A stretch of DNA of 64,000 nucleotides from the NCBI GenBank assembly GCA_910579865.1, contig CAJTXA010000013.1, positions 51,819 through 115,818 of the forward strand. The letters run 5' to 3'. Shown here in pieces: positions 16,189 through 24,693 of this stretch. The notes under the pieces are model-generated. The model was given only the letters and a program-made list of their open reading frames with translations, had not been told where the DNA came from and did no database searches. The DNA is from an uncultured Lachnospiraceae bacterium. Lineage in GTDB: Bacteria; Bacillota; Clostridia; Lachnospirales; Lachnospiraceae. Made by a program: the position numbers and the translations under genes. How positions within the stretch are numbered: the stretch's first letter is position 1; the number at the start of each line of letters is the position of its first letter.

Positions 16189-18156
16189 ATGAAAAACTGG
16201 AAAAGTAGTATTAAAACAAAACTCATTGTGATTATTCTATCTGTAATTTTCACAATTACAATGATAACATTAATTGTATCTTCCTTCCTTAATTACCGAA
16301 CTACTATTGATACATTAAAAAATACGATGAAAGAAGTGGTACAAGTCGCTTCTGGCAGGATACAAGAAGAAATAGATGGAGAAAAACGTTTAATTTATAT
16401 GCTCTCTCAAAATCCTATTATTTCTGATCTCTCACTACCAGTAGAAGAACGATTTGCAGAATTAAAAAATGAAGCTGAAGTACAAGGCTTTTCGCAATAT
16501 GGTATGACAGATAAAAATGGTCTTACCAGTGAAAATAAAACAGATATTTCTAAGTCAGACTATTTTCAATATTGTAAAACAACCAAGCGTACTTATGTTT
16601 CTGAACCTATTATTGTAAGTGAAAACAGTGCACTTATAATGTTAGCAGGTCCTATTCTAGTAGATGGTAACTTTGAAGGAATTGTCTTTTTCTGTAAAGA
16701 TGCTTCCTCTTTAAGTGATATAGTAGCAGATATTAAAGTAGGGGAGCAAGGTACTACTAGTATTTTAAATAAAAAAGGGGAAACAATCGCATACCCAGAC
16801 TACCAATTTGTTTTAAATAAATATAATTCACAGGAAGAAGCCAAAACTAATAAAAAATTAAAAGCATTATCTGCAATAGAAGCTGATATGGTAGCTGGAA
16901 ATGAAAATGTAAAAGAATATGTCTATGAAGGAAAGAAAAAATATATGGCATATGCTCCTATCACAAACAGCGATGGCTGGAGTATTGGAATTTCCGTTGT
17001 AAAATCTGAATTTACTGGAAATATGATACAAGCTATTTTATTTAATATTTTAATTTCTATTATAATAGCTGCTATTACAGTTGTGATTACCATTCGAATT
17101 TCAACACAAATTGCAGAAGCACTAAAAAAATGTACGGATCGATTGGTTCTTCTCTCTCAAGGTGATTTACATACTAGTGTTCCAGAGTTAGATACACAAG
17201 ATGAAACAGCAATATTACGAGATGCTATGATTGCTATGATTGAAAATCTAAATATGAATGTAAGTGATATTTCCTCCCATTTACAGCAACTAGCTGAAGG
17301 AAATATCAATATTAAAGTAACACGAAATTATATTGGAGACTTTAAAACATTAGAAGATTCGATGAAAAAGATTATTGACTCTTTAGCAAATAGTATGCGA
17401 AAAATTGGAAATAACGCAGAACATGTTGCAAACAGTTCAAAACAAGTTTCTGATGGAGCACAAAATTTACTACAAGGCTCCGTCGATCAATCTGCAGCTG
17501 TAGAAGAACTTGTCGCAACTGTTAGTGATGTAAATAACCAAATCGAAAATAATGCCAATTATGCAAAACAAGCAAATGAAAAAACAACTGAAGTTGGAAA
17601 AGATATTGCGTCGAGCAATGAACAGATGAAACTTATGGTACAAGCTATGGAGGATATTAGCCATAGTTCAGATGAAATTAGAAAAATTATTGATACGATC
17701 GAAGATATTGCATCTCAGACTAACCTTCTTTCTTTAAACGCTTCTATTGAAGCAGCCAGAGCTGGAGAAGCTGGAAGAGGATTTGCTGTTGTAGCAAGTC
17801 AAGTTGGAAATTTAGCTGGAGAAAGTGCAACAGCCTCACAAAGTTCTAAAACTTTAATAGAAAAATCTTTAGAAGCAGTAGAAAGAGGAATGAAAGTTGC
17901 AAATAAAACAGCCCAGATGCTACAGACTTCTGTAAATAAAGCTAAAGTAGCAGCAGATATTGTAGAAAATATCTATGATGCCTCTGAGAAACAAAAAGAG
18001 TCTATGGACCAAATCTCTAGTGCAATTAATCAAATAGCAGATATTGTACAACAAAATTCCAATATGGCTGAAACAAGTGCATTTTCAAGTGAAGAATTAT
18101 CTAAACTAGCACAAGATTTAAAAGAATTAGTAGGGAAATTTAAATTAGAAGATTAA
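16189..18156 (+). CDS. Methyl-accepting chemotaxis protein with dCACHE-type sensor
   Basis: 655 residues. A first membrane segment at about 11-33 (LIVIILSVIFTITMITLIV), an extracellular double-CACHE-like sensor (about 35-280, with YVSEPIIVSENSALIMLAGPI and a second YMAYAPITNSDGWSIGI lobe), a second membrane segment at about 283-303, a HAMP domain, then the cytoplasmic signalling coil. The hairpin tip reads NLLSLNASIEAARAGEAGRGFAVVA, the CheA/CheW contact. There is no C-terminal pentapeptide tether for CheR. The ligand cannot be named from sequence; dCACHE domains often bind amino acids or other small solutes. It fits with a motile cell and lies beyond the IS element, transcribed away from recQ. 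Confidence 0.93.
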   Translation: MKNWKSSIKTKLIVIILSVIFTITMITLIVSSFLNYRTTIDTLKNTMKEVVQVASGRIQEEIDGEKRLIYMLSQNPIISDLSLPVEERFAELKNEAEVQGFSQYGMTDKNGLTSENKTDISKSDYFQYCKTTKRTYVSEPIIVSENSALIMLAGPILVDGNFEGIVFFCKDASSLSDIVADIKVGEQGTTSILNKKGETIAYPDYQFVLNKYNSQEEAKTNKKLKALSAIEADMVAGNENVKEYVYEGKKKYMAYAPITNSDGWSIGISVVKSEFTGNMIQAILFNILISIIIAAITVVITIRISTQIAEALKKCTDRLVLLSQGDLHTSVPELDTQDETAILRDAMIAMIENLNMNVSDISSHLQQLAEGNINIKVTRNYIGDFKTLEDSMKKIIDSLANSMRKIGNNAEHVANSSKQVSDGAQNLLQGSVDQSAAVEELVATVSDVNNQIENNANYAKQANEKTTEVGKDIASSNEQMKLMVQAMEDISHSSDEIRKIIDTIEDIASQTNLLSLNASIEAARAGEAGRGFAVVASQVGNLAGESATASQSSKTLIEKSLEAVERGMKVANKTAQMLQTSVNKAKVAADIVENIYDASEKQKESMDQISSAINQIADIVQQNSNMAETSAFSSEELSKLAQDLKELVGKFKLED

Positions 18157-18264
18157 AAATATAAATCATATAAAAATAAAAAATTTATTATAATACTAAT
18201 TCATAAAATAATTATATTATAATAAATAGGCTATAGAAAAATTAATGCTAATTGAGGAGGAAAT

Positions 18265-18873
18265 ATGACAGAAAAAGAACGAATGTTTGCTGGAAAATTA
18301 TATCATCCACGTCGAATTACAGAAAATCAGTGGAATGTTATACGTCCTGCTTGTAAAAAATTTAATGAATCAGAATTCTGGCAAAATCATCATGCATTGG
18401 AAGAACTAAAATGCTACTTTGCAAAAGCAGAAGATGATATGGTACTTACCCCCCCATTTTATTGTTATCATGGAGATAAAATTTACTTTGGAAAACATTT
18501 TTATGCCAATACAGGATTAACAATTTTAGATGAAAATAAAGTAATATTTGGAGATGATGTTTTTTTAGGACCACATGTTAGTATCTACACTGTAGGACAT
18601 CCTATTTCTGCAGAAGTAAGAAATCTTGGGTTAGAATATTCAAAACCTATTAAAATTGGAAATAGTGTTTGGATTGGAGGAAATGTAGTTATTAATCCAG
18701 GTGTAACAATAGGAGATAATGTAGTTATTGGTTCTGGTTCAGTTATAACAAAAGATATTCCAAACCATGTAGTTGCAGCTGGAAACCCCTGTAAAGTAAT
18801 TCGTCAAATTTCAGAAGAAGAAATTAAAAATTGGAAAGAACAATTAGAAGAATACCAGAAGGAAACTTTATAA
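18265..18873 (+). CDS. Sugar O-acetyltransferase (maltose/galactoside acetyltransferase family)
   Basis: 202 residues. An N-terminal cap (KERMFAGKLYHP) typical of maltose acetyltransferases leads into the left-handed beta-helix hexapeptide repeats, with YANTGLTILDENKVIFGDD, the catalytic-His region VGHP, and WIGGNVVINPGVTIGDNVVIGSGSVITKDIP. The enzyme moves acetyl from acetyl-CoA to a sugar hydroxyl in the cytosol as a trimer. ATG 18265 has a strong GAGGAGG site. It stands alone on the plus strand, 108 bases after the chemoreceptor, and ends at a terminator shared with the convergent LCP gene. Confidence 0.9.
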   Translation: MTEKERMFAGKLYHPRRITENQWNVIRPACKKFNESEFWQNHHALEELKCYFAKAEDDMVLTPPFYCYHGDKIYFGKHFYANTGLTILDENKVIFGDDVFLGPHVSIYTVGHPISAEVRNLGLEYSKPIKIGNSVWIGGNVVINPGVTIGDNVVIGSGSVITKDIPNHVVAAGNPCKVIRQISEEEIKNWKEQLEEYQKETL

Positions 18874-18950
18874 TACCAACAATAATAATTTATTTTTTAA
18901 ATTTTGTATAGACTAAAAAACTGATATAAAATTTATGAATCGTTACAAAT

Positions 18951-18977
18951 GGGCAGAGTCAATTTTTGACTTTGCCC
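18951..18977. terminator. Bidirectional terminator between acetyltransferase and polysaccharide operon
   Basis: GGGCAGAGTCAA pairs with TTGACTTTGCCC (one G-T pair) around a 3-base loop, with T/A-rich flanks on both sides. It lies between convergent genes and ends the long region-3 operon, whose last stop is at 19004. Confidence 0.8.
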
Positions 18978-19003
18978 TTATCTATATTTTTATTAATATT
19001 ATT

Positions 19004-20140
19004 TTATTCTGTAGAACTTCCCCCTATTGTTTCTGTTTCTTTATGTTTCAATCCAGATACTTCAATAATCCGATCACTAATTTCCTTTACTGCACCAGAT
19101 ACAATATAATCCTCTACTCCAAACAAAAATCGATGCAATTCCTTTACATTATACTCTAAATCTACAGGTACAACACAATCCCCTTTGCTTCCCATACCAG
19201 TTGCTGCCTTTTCAAAAGGAAATCCCGCATTATCCACCAGCTCATACTTTGCAATCCCAGACAATAACTCTACCATCTCTTTTACTGTTAAACTAGTTGA
19301 AATATTTGGCAGTACAGCATCCATTACTTTATTTAATGTAGCCAAATCTGCCTGTTTTGCTTTTTCTGCGATCTTACTAATAACAAGTCTTTGCCGTTCT
19401 GTTCGTCCATAGTCATCATTTGTTCCGTTTACAGTTGGCACAAATCGAATCCTACAAAAAGCGGTTGCCTGCATCCCATTTAAATGCACTAATCCACTCT
19501 CATAAAGTTCCACTTTTTCTTTTCCTGTAATTTCTGATGTCTCTGTCATATACCCATTAATATAAAAACATTCCTTCTCTGTAATTTCTATATCAATTCC
19601 GCCAAAAGCATCTATTGTATCAATCAAAGCTGAAAAATTCACTGCGACATAATCCGTAATATCCAAATCTAAATTTCGGTTTAACTCATTGATTGCAAGT
19701 TCTGGCCCTCCATAAAAATATCCCAGATTTGCTTTATCATACGTACTATTCTCTTTCGGAATAAAAAGATATGTATCTCGATAGACAGAAACCATCTTTA
19801 TTTCCTTTGTTTTATTATTAATACTTGCAACCATAATTGTATCACTTCGATTGCCGTCTCCAAGTGATTCATCTCTAGAATCAATTCCAAATAAGGCAAT
19901 ATTGGTATATGCTTTTAACTCCTTATTTCCTGCCACCTCGTCATTCATCATTACATTTTCCCGATCAATCGGATTTATATTCATTAAATCATACTTAGAA
20001 GCAGCATAAACCCCTACCCCTAAAACTAACAAAATCAAAAGCTCTACTACAATTAAAATCTTTCTTCGCCTCCGACGTTTTGCTAGCTTCTTTCTCTTTT
20101 GTTGTCTTCTTTGCTGTTCTGTCAACTTTTTCTTACCCAT
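19004..20140 (-). CDS. LytR-CpsA-Psr (LCP) family glycopolymer ligase
   Basis: 378 residues. A short very basic N-terminus (KKKLTEQQRRQQKRKK...) precedes one membrane segment at about 28-47, so the catalytic domain is outside the cell. LCP motifs: NIALFGIDSRD, RSDTIMVASINNKTKEI, VSVYRDTYL, the FGGIDIEI stretch and RTERQRLVISKI. LCP enzymes move undecaprenyl-linked glycopolymers onto peptidoglycan. It is the last gene of the region-3 operon, the logical final step for the polymer made by the genes upstream. Confidence 0.93.
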   Translation of the reverse strand: MGKKKLTEQQRRQQKRKKLAKRRRRRKILIVVELLILLVLGVGVYAASKYDLMNINPIDRENVMMNDEVAGNKELKAYTNIALFGIDSRDESLGDGNRSDTIMVASINNKTKEIKMVSVYRDTYLFIPKENSTYDKANLGYFYGGPELAINELNRNLDLDITDYVAVNFSALIDTIDAFGGIDIEITEKECFYINGYMTETSEITGKEKVELYESGLVHLNGMQATAFCRIRFVPTVNGTNDDYGRTERQRLVISKIAEKAKQADLATLNKVMDAVLPNISTSLTVKEMVELLSGIAKYELVDNAGFPFEKAATGMGSKGDCVVPVDLEYNVKELHRFLFGVEDYIVSGAVKEISDRIIEVSGLKHKETETIGGSSTE

Positions 20141-20279
20141 TTTTCCATCCTTTCCTTTTTTGCCTCATACTCAATCTTATCTTTTTAAACCCCTAAACTA
20201 ACTCTAATTCCTTTCCATTTCAGCTTTTCACTTTCTATTTATACAAGAATTAAAACTGCATTTACTGATAAAACCTTAT

Positions 20280-21674
20280 TTAATATGCATTTTTATTAAT
20301 GAATCCCTTAAAAAAGGTTAAAAATAATATCTTAAAATCCAATCCAATTGTCCAATTCTCAATATAATACAGATCACAATCAATTCGTTTTCTTATAGAA
20401 GTATCTCCTCGATATCCATTAATCTGAGCCCATCCTGTCATTCCAGGCCGCACTTGATGTTTTACCATATATCGAGGAATTTCCTCTTTAAACTTTTCCA
20501 CATAAAAAGGACGTTCTGGTCGAGGCCCTACTAAACTCATATCCCCTCGAAGTACATTATAAAGCTGAGGTAATTCATCAATACTTGTTTTTCGAATAAA
20601 TTTCCCTACCCCAGTTACTCTAGGATCATTTTTTGTTGTCCATCCATCCTTTACTTCAGCTGCCTGCATCGATCGAAATTTATACATTTTAAATGGTCGA
20701 TTATGCAGTCCTACTCGCTCCTGACTATAAAACACTGGCCCAGGCGAACTGCACTTAACCGCAATCGCTGTCACTAACATCACAGGAGAAAAGATCAGCA
20801 AAGCCACCAATGAACCAATTAAATCCACAATCCGCTTTGCTACCATATTCATGGTATTGGAAAGTGGCACATAGCGAATATTAATCACAGGAAGCCCCAA
20901 AAGATCTTCTGTATAAGGTTTTGTAGGAATAATATGATTGTAGTCTGGAATAAACTTTGTATGCACTCCAGACTTTTCACACATATTGACAACCTCTTCT
21001 AGTCGTGCATACTGTTTAATTCCAAGTGTAATTGCAATCTCGTCTAATTTATTCTCTGGCAATATCACATTCAAATTGTCAATACACCCTAGTACTTTTA
21101 CTCCTTTATAAATTGTTCCTGCCTCCACTTCATCATCTAAAATCCCTCGTACAATATATCCCCACTGTGGGTTTGCATGAATTCGATCGATATACCCTTC
21201 TGCTGCCCTGCTATAGCCAACCAAAAGAATATGTTTTAAATTAAATCCTTTTCTACGGAAAGACCGCAGTACCATTCGAATTAAATTGCGTTCCAGTGTT
21301 TCAAGGAAAATATTAATCACATAAAAAATAAACATCATCTGCCGGGAAAATTCCATTAGGCGAAGAATATAAAGTCCAACAATAAAGATCATCAGTCCAA
21401 CTGTATTTGCTTTTACAATATTGGAAAGTTCCAGTCGTCTTCCCTGCACCCGTTTGGGTGTATATAAATGAAAGACTGCATAAAGTACCAGATAATAAGG
21501 CACAATAATACTAATCATCAGCATATATTCCCGCATCAACATTCCTTCTTCTTTTTGCGGAAATAATCCTGATTCCAGCCGGATATAGTAAGCAAGCAAA
21601 TAGGAAATTAAAATAATAATTCCATCTAATACTACATGCATACGGTTAAAATATTTCTGATTATCTTTTATCAC
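20280..21674 (-). CDS. Undecaprenyl-phosphate sugar phosphotransferase (initiating PGT, WbaP/CpsE type)
   Basis: 464 residues. About four N-terminal membrane helices, a Rossmann-like middle domain (HILLVGYSRAAEGYI), and the C-terminal monotopic sugar-transferase domain from about 270 (KRIVDLIGSLVALLIFSP, YKFRSM, SIDELPQLYNVLRGDMSLVGPRPERP, RPGMTGWAQINGYRG). It loads the first sugar phosphate on undecaprenyl phosphate at the inner membrane face; galactose or glucose is usual, but the sugar is not readable here. The listed start is GTG at 21674, whose ribosome site is distant; a later ATG (codon 12) is possible. Position near the operon end beside the LCP gene is typical. Confidence 0.93.
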   Translation of the reverse strand: MIKDNQKYFNRMHVVLDGIIILISYLLAYYIRLESGLFPQKEEGMLMREYMLMISIIVPYYLVLYAVFHLYTPKRVQGRRLELSNIVKANTVGLMIFIVGLYILRLMEFSRQMMFIFYVINIFLETLERNLIRMVLRSFRRKGFNLKHILLVGYSRAAEGYIDRIHANPQWGYIVRGILDDEVEAGTIYKGVKVLGCIDNLNVILPENKLDEIAITLGIKQYARLEEVVNMCEKSGVHTKFIPDYNHIIPTKPYTEDLLGLPVINIRYVPLSNTMNMVAKRIVDLIGSLVALLIFSPVMLVTAIAVKCSSPGPVFYSQERVGLHNRPFKMYKFRSMQAAEVKDGWTTKNDPRVTGVGKFIRKTSIDELPQLYNVLRGDMSLVGPRPERPFYVEKFKEEIPRYMVKHQVRPGMTGWAQINGYRGDTSIRKRIDCDLYYIENWTIGLDFKILFLTFFKGFINKNAY

Positions 21675-21715
21675 GGTTCTTCTTACAACTCCTCTCTCGG
21701 CAAATTAGATCGACT

Positions 21716-22696
21716 TTATTTTTTCTTTCCCCGCCGCTGTATAAATTCATAGACATAAAGAAAACTGTTCCGAATTAATGCCCATTCAATCCAAATATAA
21801 TTCCAAACTCTAGAAAAAGCAAATGAAACTTTTCTTAAATTTTTTCTGTTTTGCAGCCCTTCTATTACTCCAAAAAAATATTCTTTTCCAAATCCAATTC
21901 GAATAAAAAATCCCCATTTTATCAAATAACCTACCAATAAAGGTAAAAAATTAAGCAGCAACATTCCAATTGGCATATTCTTATAATTCATATACACGCT
22001 GTTTCTTGCCGAAAGTTTCACCTTTAAAGAATTATATTTCGAACCAGTGGTTCCGCTTCCTACATGATAAACTCTTGCTCTTGGACAAAACCAATTTTCA
22101 TATCCATAAATTCTAGCACGAAATCCAATATCCATATCTTCTAAATAGGCAAAATGATTTTCGTCAAAATATCCAATTTGCTCAAACACTTTTTTTCGAT
22201 AGATTGCAGCCGCAGCACAGGCTGAAAATACCTGTTCCTCTTTTGAAAACTGCTTCTCTAACTGAGCTACTCCCCTTTGAAACTGCCAGCCTACCAAACA
22301 ATACATATCTCCAGCATCATCCATTCGATCCCGTTTTTGAAACTGAAGTATTTTACCATTAATTGAAAATGCCTTTGGATGCCGATCCATCGCTTTTTCC
22401 AATTCCTCCACAAATTCTGCTTCTACCTCTGTATCATTATTTAACAGCAATACATAAGGTGTTTCTGCCAATTGAATCCCTCGATTGACTGCTCCGCAAA
22501 ACCCATAGTTTTTTTGACATGAAATTATGGTAACAGTTGGAAAATGGGTTTGAATATATTCTACACTTCCATCGGAAGAACCATTATCAATTACCAGTGT
22601 ACAAAAATCCTTCTGTGTCTGCTTCAAAAGTGCTGTCAGACAGTCTTTTAAAAAATGTTTCCCGTTGTAATTTGGAATGATAATCGTTGTCTTCAT
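21716..22696 (-). CDS. GT2 glycosyltransferase, rhamnosyltransferase-like
   Basis: 326 residues. N-terminal IIPNYNGKHFLKDCL, IDNGSSDGS and LLNNDTEVE (metal site), then SACAAAAIYRKKVFEQIG and FDENHFAYLEDMDIGFRAR, the motif order of the GT2 group that includes WbbL-type rhamnosyltransferases. A hydrophobic C-terminal stretch (about 250-275) may rest in the membrane. The ATG overlaps the stop of the preceding gene by four bases (ATGA), indicating coupling. It acts on the growing lipid-linked oligosaccharide in the cytosol. Donor sugar is not determined. Confidence 0.88.
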   Translation of the reverse strand: MKTTIIIPNYNGKHFLKDCLTALLKQTQKDFCTLVIDNGSSDGSVEYIQTHFPTVTIISCQKNYGFCGAVNRGIQLAETPYVLLLNNDTEVEAEFVEELEKAMDRHPKAFSINGKILQFQKRDRMDDAGDMYCLVGWQFQRGVAQLEKQFSKEEQVFSACAAAAIYRKKVFEQIGYFDENHFAYLEDMDIGFRARIYGYENWFCPRARVYHVGSGTTGSKYNSLKVKLSARNSVYMNYKNMPIGMLLLNFLPLLVGYLIKWGFFIRIGFGKEYFFGVIEGLQNRKNLRKVSFAFSRVWNYIWIEWALIRNSFLYVYEFIQRRGKKK

Positions 22697-24624
22697 ATTT
22701 GGTTTTTCTCCTTTTCCAATATTTCTTGGATCATCTGTATATACTCCAATTCTTTACGACACCATTCTTCTGGTCTCTTTAAAGAAAAATCGCCAGCAAT
22801 CAATGTTAAATTGGGGTTGTAATAAGGATCACCTTTTAAATCCTCCTCCCATTTCTTAGCAAATCTTACAATTTCTTGATGAAACCGTTTTTGTTTTTGT
22901 GGTGTATCTTCTGCCCCTCTTGACTTTGACTCATAGTGAAGCAGTTCAACCCCTGGCTCATAAACAACTAATTTTTTACAAAAATGTCGTATCTTAAGAC
23001 AAAAATCCACATCATTAAAAGCAACCGCCAGCGTTTCATCAAATCCACCTACTTGAATAAAATCCTCTTTTGATACCATCATACACGCTGCAGTAACTGC
23101 TGAAAGATTTTGCTGACACACAGCTCTGGCAAAATACCCTGGATCAATCTCAAGTTGTCTGGAAAAAGCATGTCCAGCGATTCCACCAAGTCCAATAATA
23201 ACTCCTGCATGTTGAATCGTTTTATCTGGATAGTAAAGCTTTGCCCCTGTAATTCCTACTTCTTTTCTCTGACAGTTAGAAAGCATCCTCTCTATCCAAT
23301 CTTTAGAAAGAACCTCTATATCATTATTTAAAAATAGAAGATATTCTCCATTTGCAAACGACGCACCATAGTTATTAATACTAGAAAAATTAAACGCTCC
23401 CTTCCACTCTACTACTCGAATCCTACCCTTTTCATAATTTCTATCTTCACCTTCTTGTTTTCCTGTTTCCTCCTTATAAGCTTCTTCTTTCTCTTGGCAT
23501 TTGGAACACAGTTCTTGATAAAACGCAAATGTTTCAGCACAAACACTATTATTTTCAATAATAATAATCTCAAAATTTCGATAAGTAGATTTCTTTAAAA
23601 TAGAATCAATACAAATTTTCAATGTTTCTTTCTCATCCTTATTTGGAATCAAAATTGATACAAATGGCTCATTCTGTACAGGATAAGTTACCCGATAAAA
23701 TCCAAGATATTTTTGCATCTCAACTTCTCCCTTTACTCCACAGCGTTCTAAATGAGAAGCAATCGCTTTTTGTCCTGCTGTATAACAATAAAGTTTACTC
23801 TGTTGATTGGCAGCAGTAGAGTTGCTATGCATCCGCCAATGATAGAGCACTTTTGGAATATGCACAATCCGTTCAGTCTGTTCAATACAACGCAAAATAA
23901 AATCATAATCCTGTGAACCATTATATTCACTGCGAAGGCCTCCTACTTGATGCACAATCTTTTTTTTCACCACAAAAAAATGACAAATATAGTTATTCGA
24001 TCGCAATAAATCTAAGTTAAAGTCTGATTTAAAATGAGGTTCCATATATTTCGTTGTATCTTCATTCACCTTATCTTCATCTGTATAGATCACCTCTGCC
24101 TGTTTTTCTTCAATCGCTTTTCGAACTTCATACAAGGCATTGGGTGCTAATAAATCATCATGATCAAACAACGCTAGATACTCTCCTGATGCCATCTGAA
24201 TACAGGCATTTGTATTTTCCGAAATTCCTCTATTTTCTGTTAATTTTTGATATTTTATTCGATTATCTTTTTTCGCAAGTGTTCTGCACCATTCTTCTAC
24301 TTCCAGACAAGAATTCTCACTTCCATCTGCCAGACACAATTCCCAATTTGCATAACTTTGATCCAAAACAGATTGTATCATCTCTTTTAGAAAGAAAATG
24401 GGTGTGTTATAAAGGGGAACTAAAATACTAAACCGAATCGAGTCTTGAAAGGATTCCTCACTTTGACGTAATAGCTCTTCTTTCGAAGGAAGTGTCTGCT
24501 TGCGCCATTCCATATAGTCCATCTGTGGCTTCAACTGATTTGCCACTTTCTTTACAAAAACAGATGGACCTTCTTTTACCAAAATCTGAACTGCCTTAAT
24601 ACATTTTTTTGGAATATTTTTCAT
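22693..24624 (-). CDS. Bifunctional protein with two GT2 glycosyltransferase domains
   Basis: 643 residues from ATG 24624, six bases after GAGGTG; a longer reading from 24663 lacks a site. The first GT2 domain begins near 45 (SILVPLYNTPIFFL) with LALFDHDDLL as its metal site and SQDYDFILRC. The second begins near 320 (SILIPNKDEKETLKI) with LLFLNNDIEV, VGITGAKLYYPD and FNDVDFCLKI. This tandem layout is common in O-antigen and rhamnan assembly proteins that add two sugars in sequence. It sits between the YfhO-like gene and the single-domain GT2 it overlaps. Confidence 0.9.
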   Translation of the reverse strand: MKNIPKKCIKAVQILVKEGPSVFVKKVANQLKPQMDYMEWRKQTLPSKEELLRQSEESFQDSIRFSILVPLYNTPIFFLKEMIQSVLDQSYANWELCLADGSENSCLEVEEWCRTLAKKDNRIKYQKLTENRGISENTNACIQMASGEYLALFDHDDLLAPNALYEVRKAIEEKQAEVIYTDEDKVNEDTTKYMEPHFKSDFNLDLLRSNNYICHFFVVKKKIVHQVGGLRSEYNGSQDYDFILRCIEQTERIVHIPKVLYHWRMHSNSTAANQQSKLYCYTAGQKAIASHLERCGVKGEVEMQKYLGFYRVTYPVQNEPFVSILIPNKDEKETLKICIDSILKKSTYRNFEIIIIENNSVCAETFAFYQELCSKCQEKEEAYKEETGKQEGEDRNYEKGRIRVVEWKGAFNFSSINNYGASFANGEYLLFLNNDIEVLSKDWIERMLSNCQRKEVGITGAKLYYPDKTIQHAGVIIGLGGIAGHAFSRQLEIDPGYFARAVCQQNLSAVTAACMMVSKEDFIQVGGFDETLAVAFNDVDFCLKIRHFCKKLVVYEPGVELLHYESKSRGAEDTPQKQKRFHQEIVRFAKKWEEDLKGDPYYNPNLTLIAGDFSLKRPEEWCRKELEYIQMIQEILEKEKNQI

Positions 24625-24693
24625 ATTATTCACCTCAATACAGAAAGCGCACCTAAAATCCACTATTGCAGTTTTTTAGGTACGCCCTTCCAT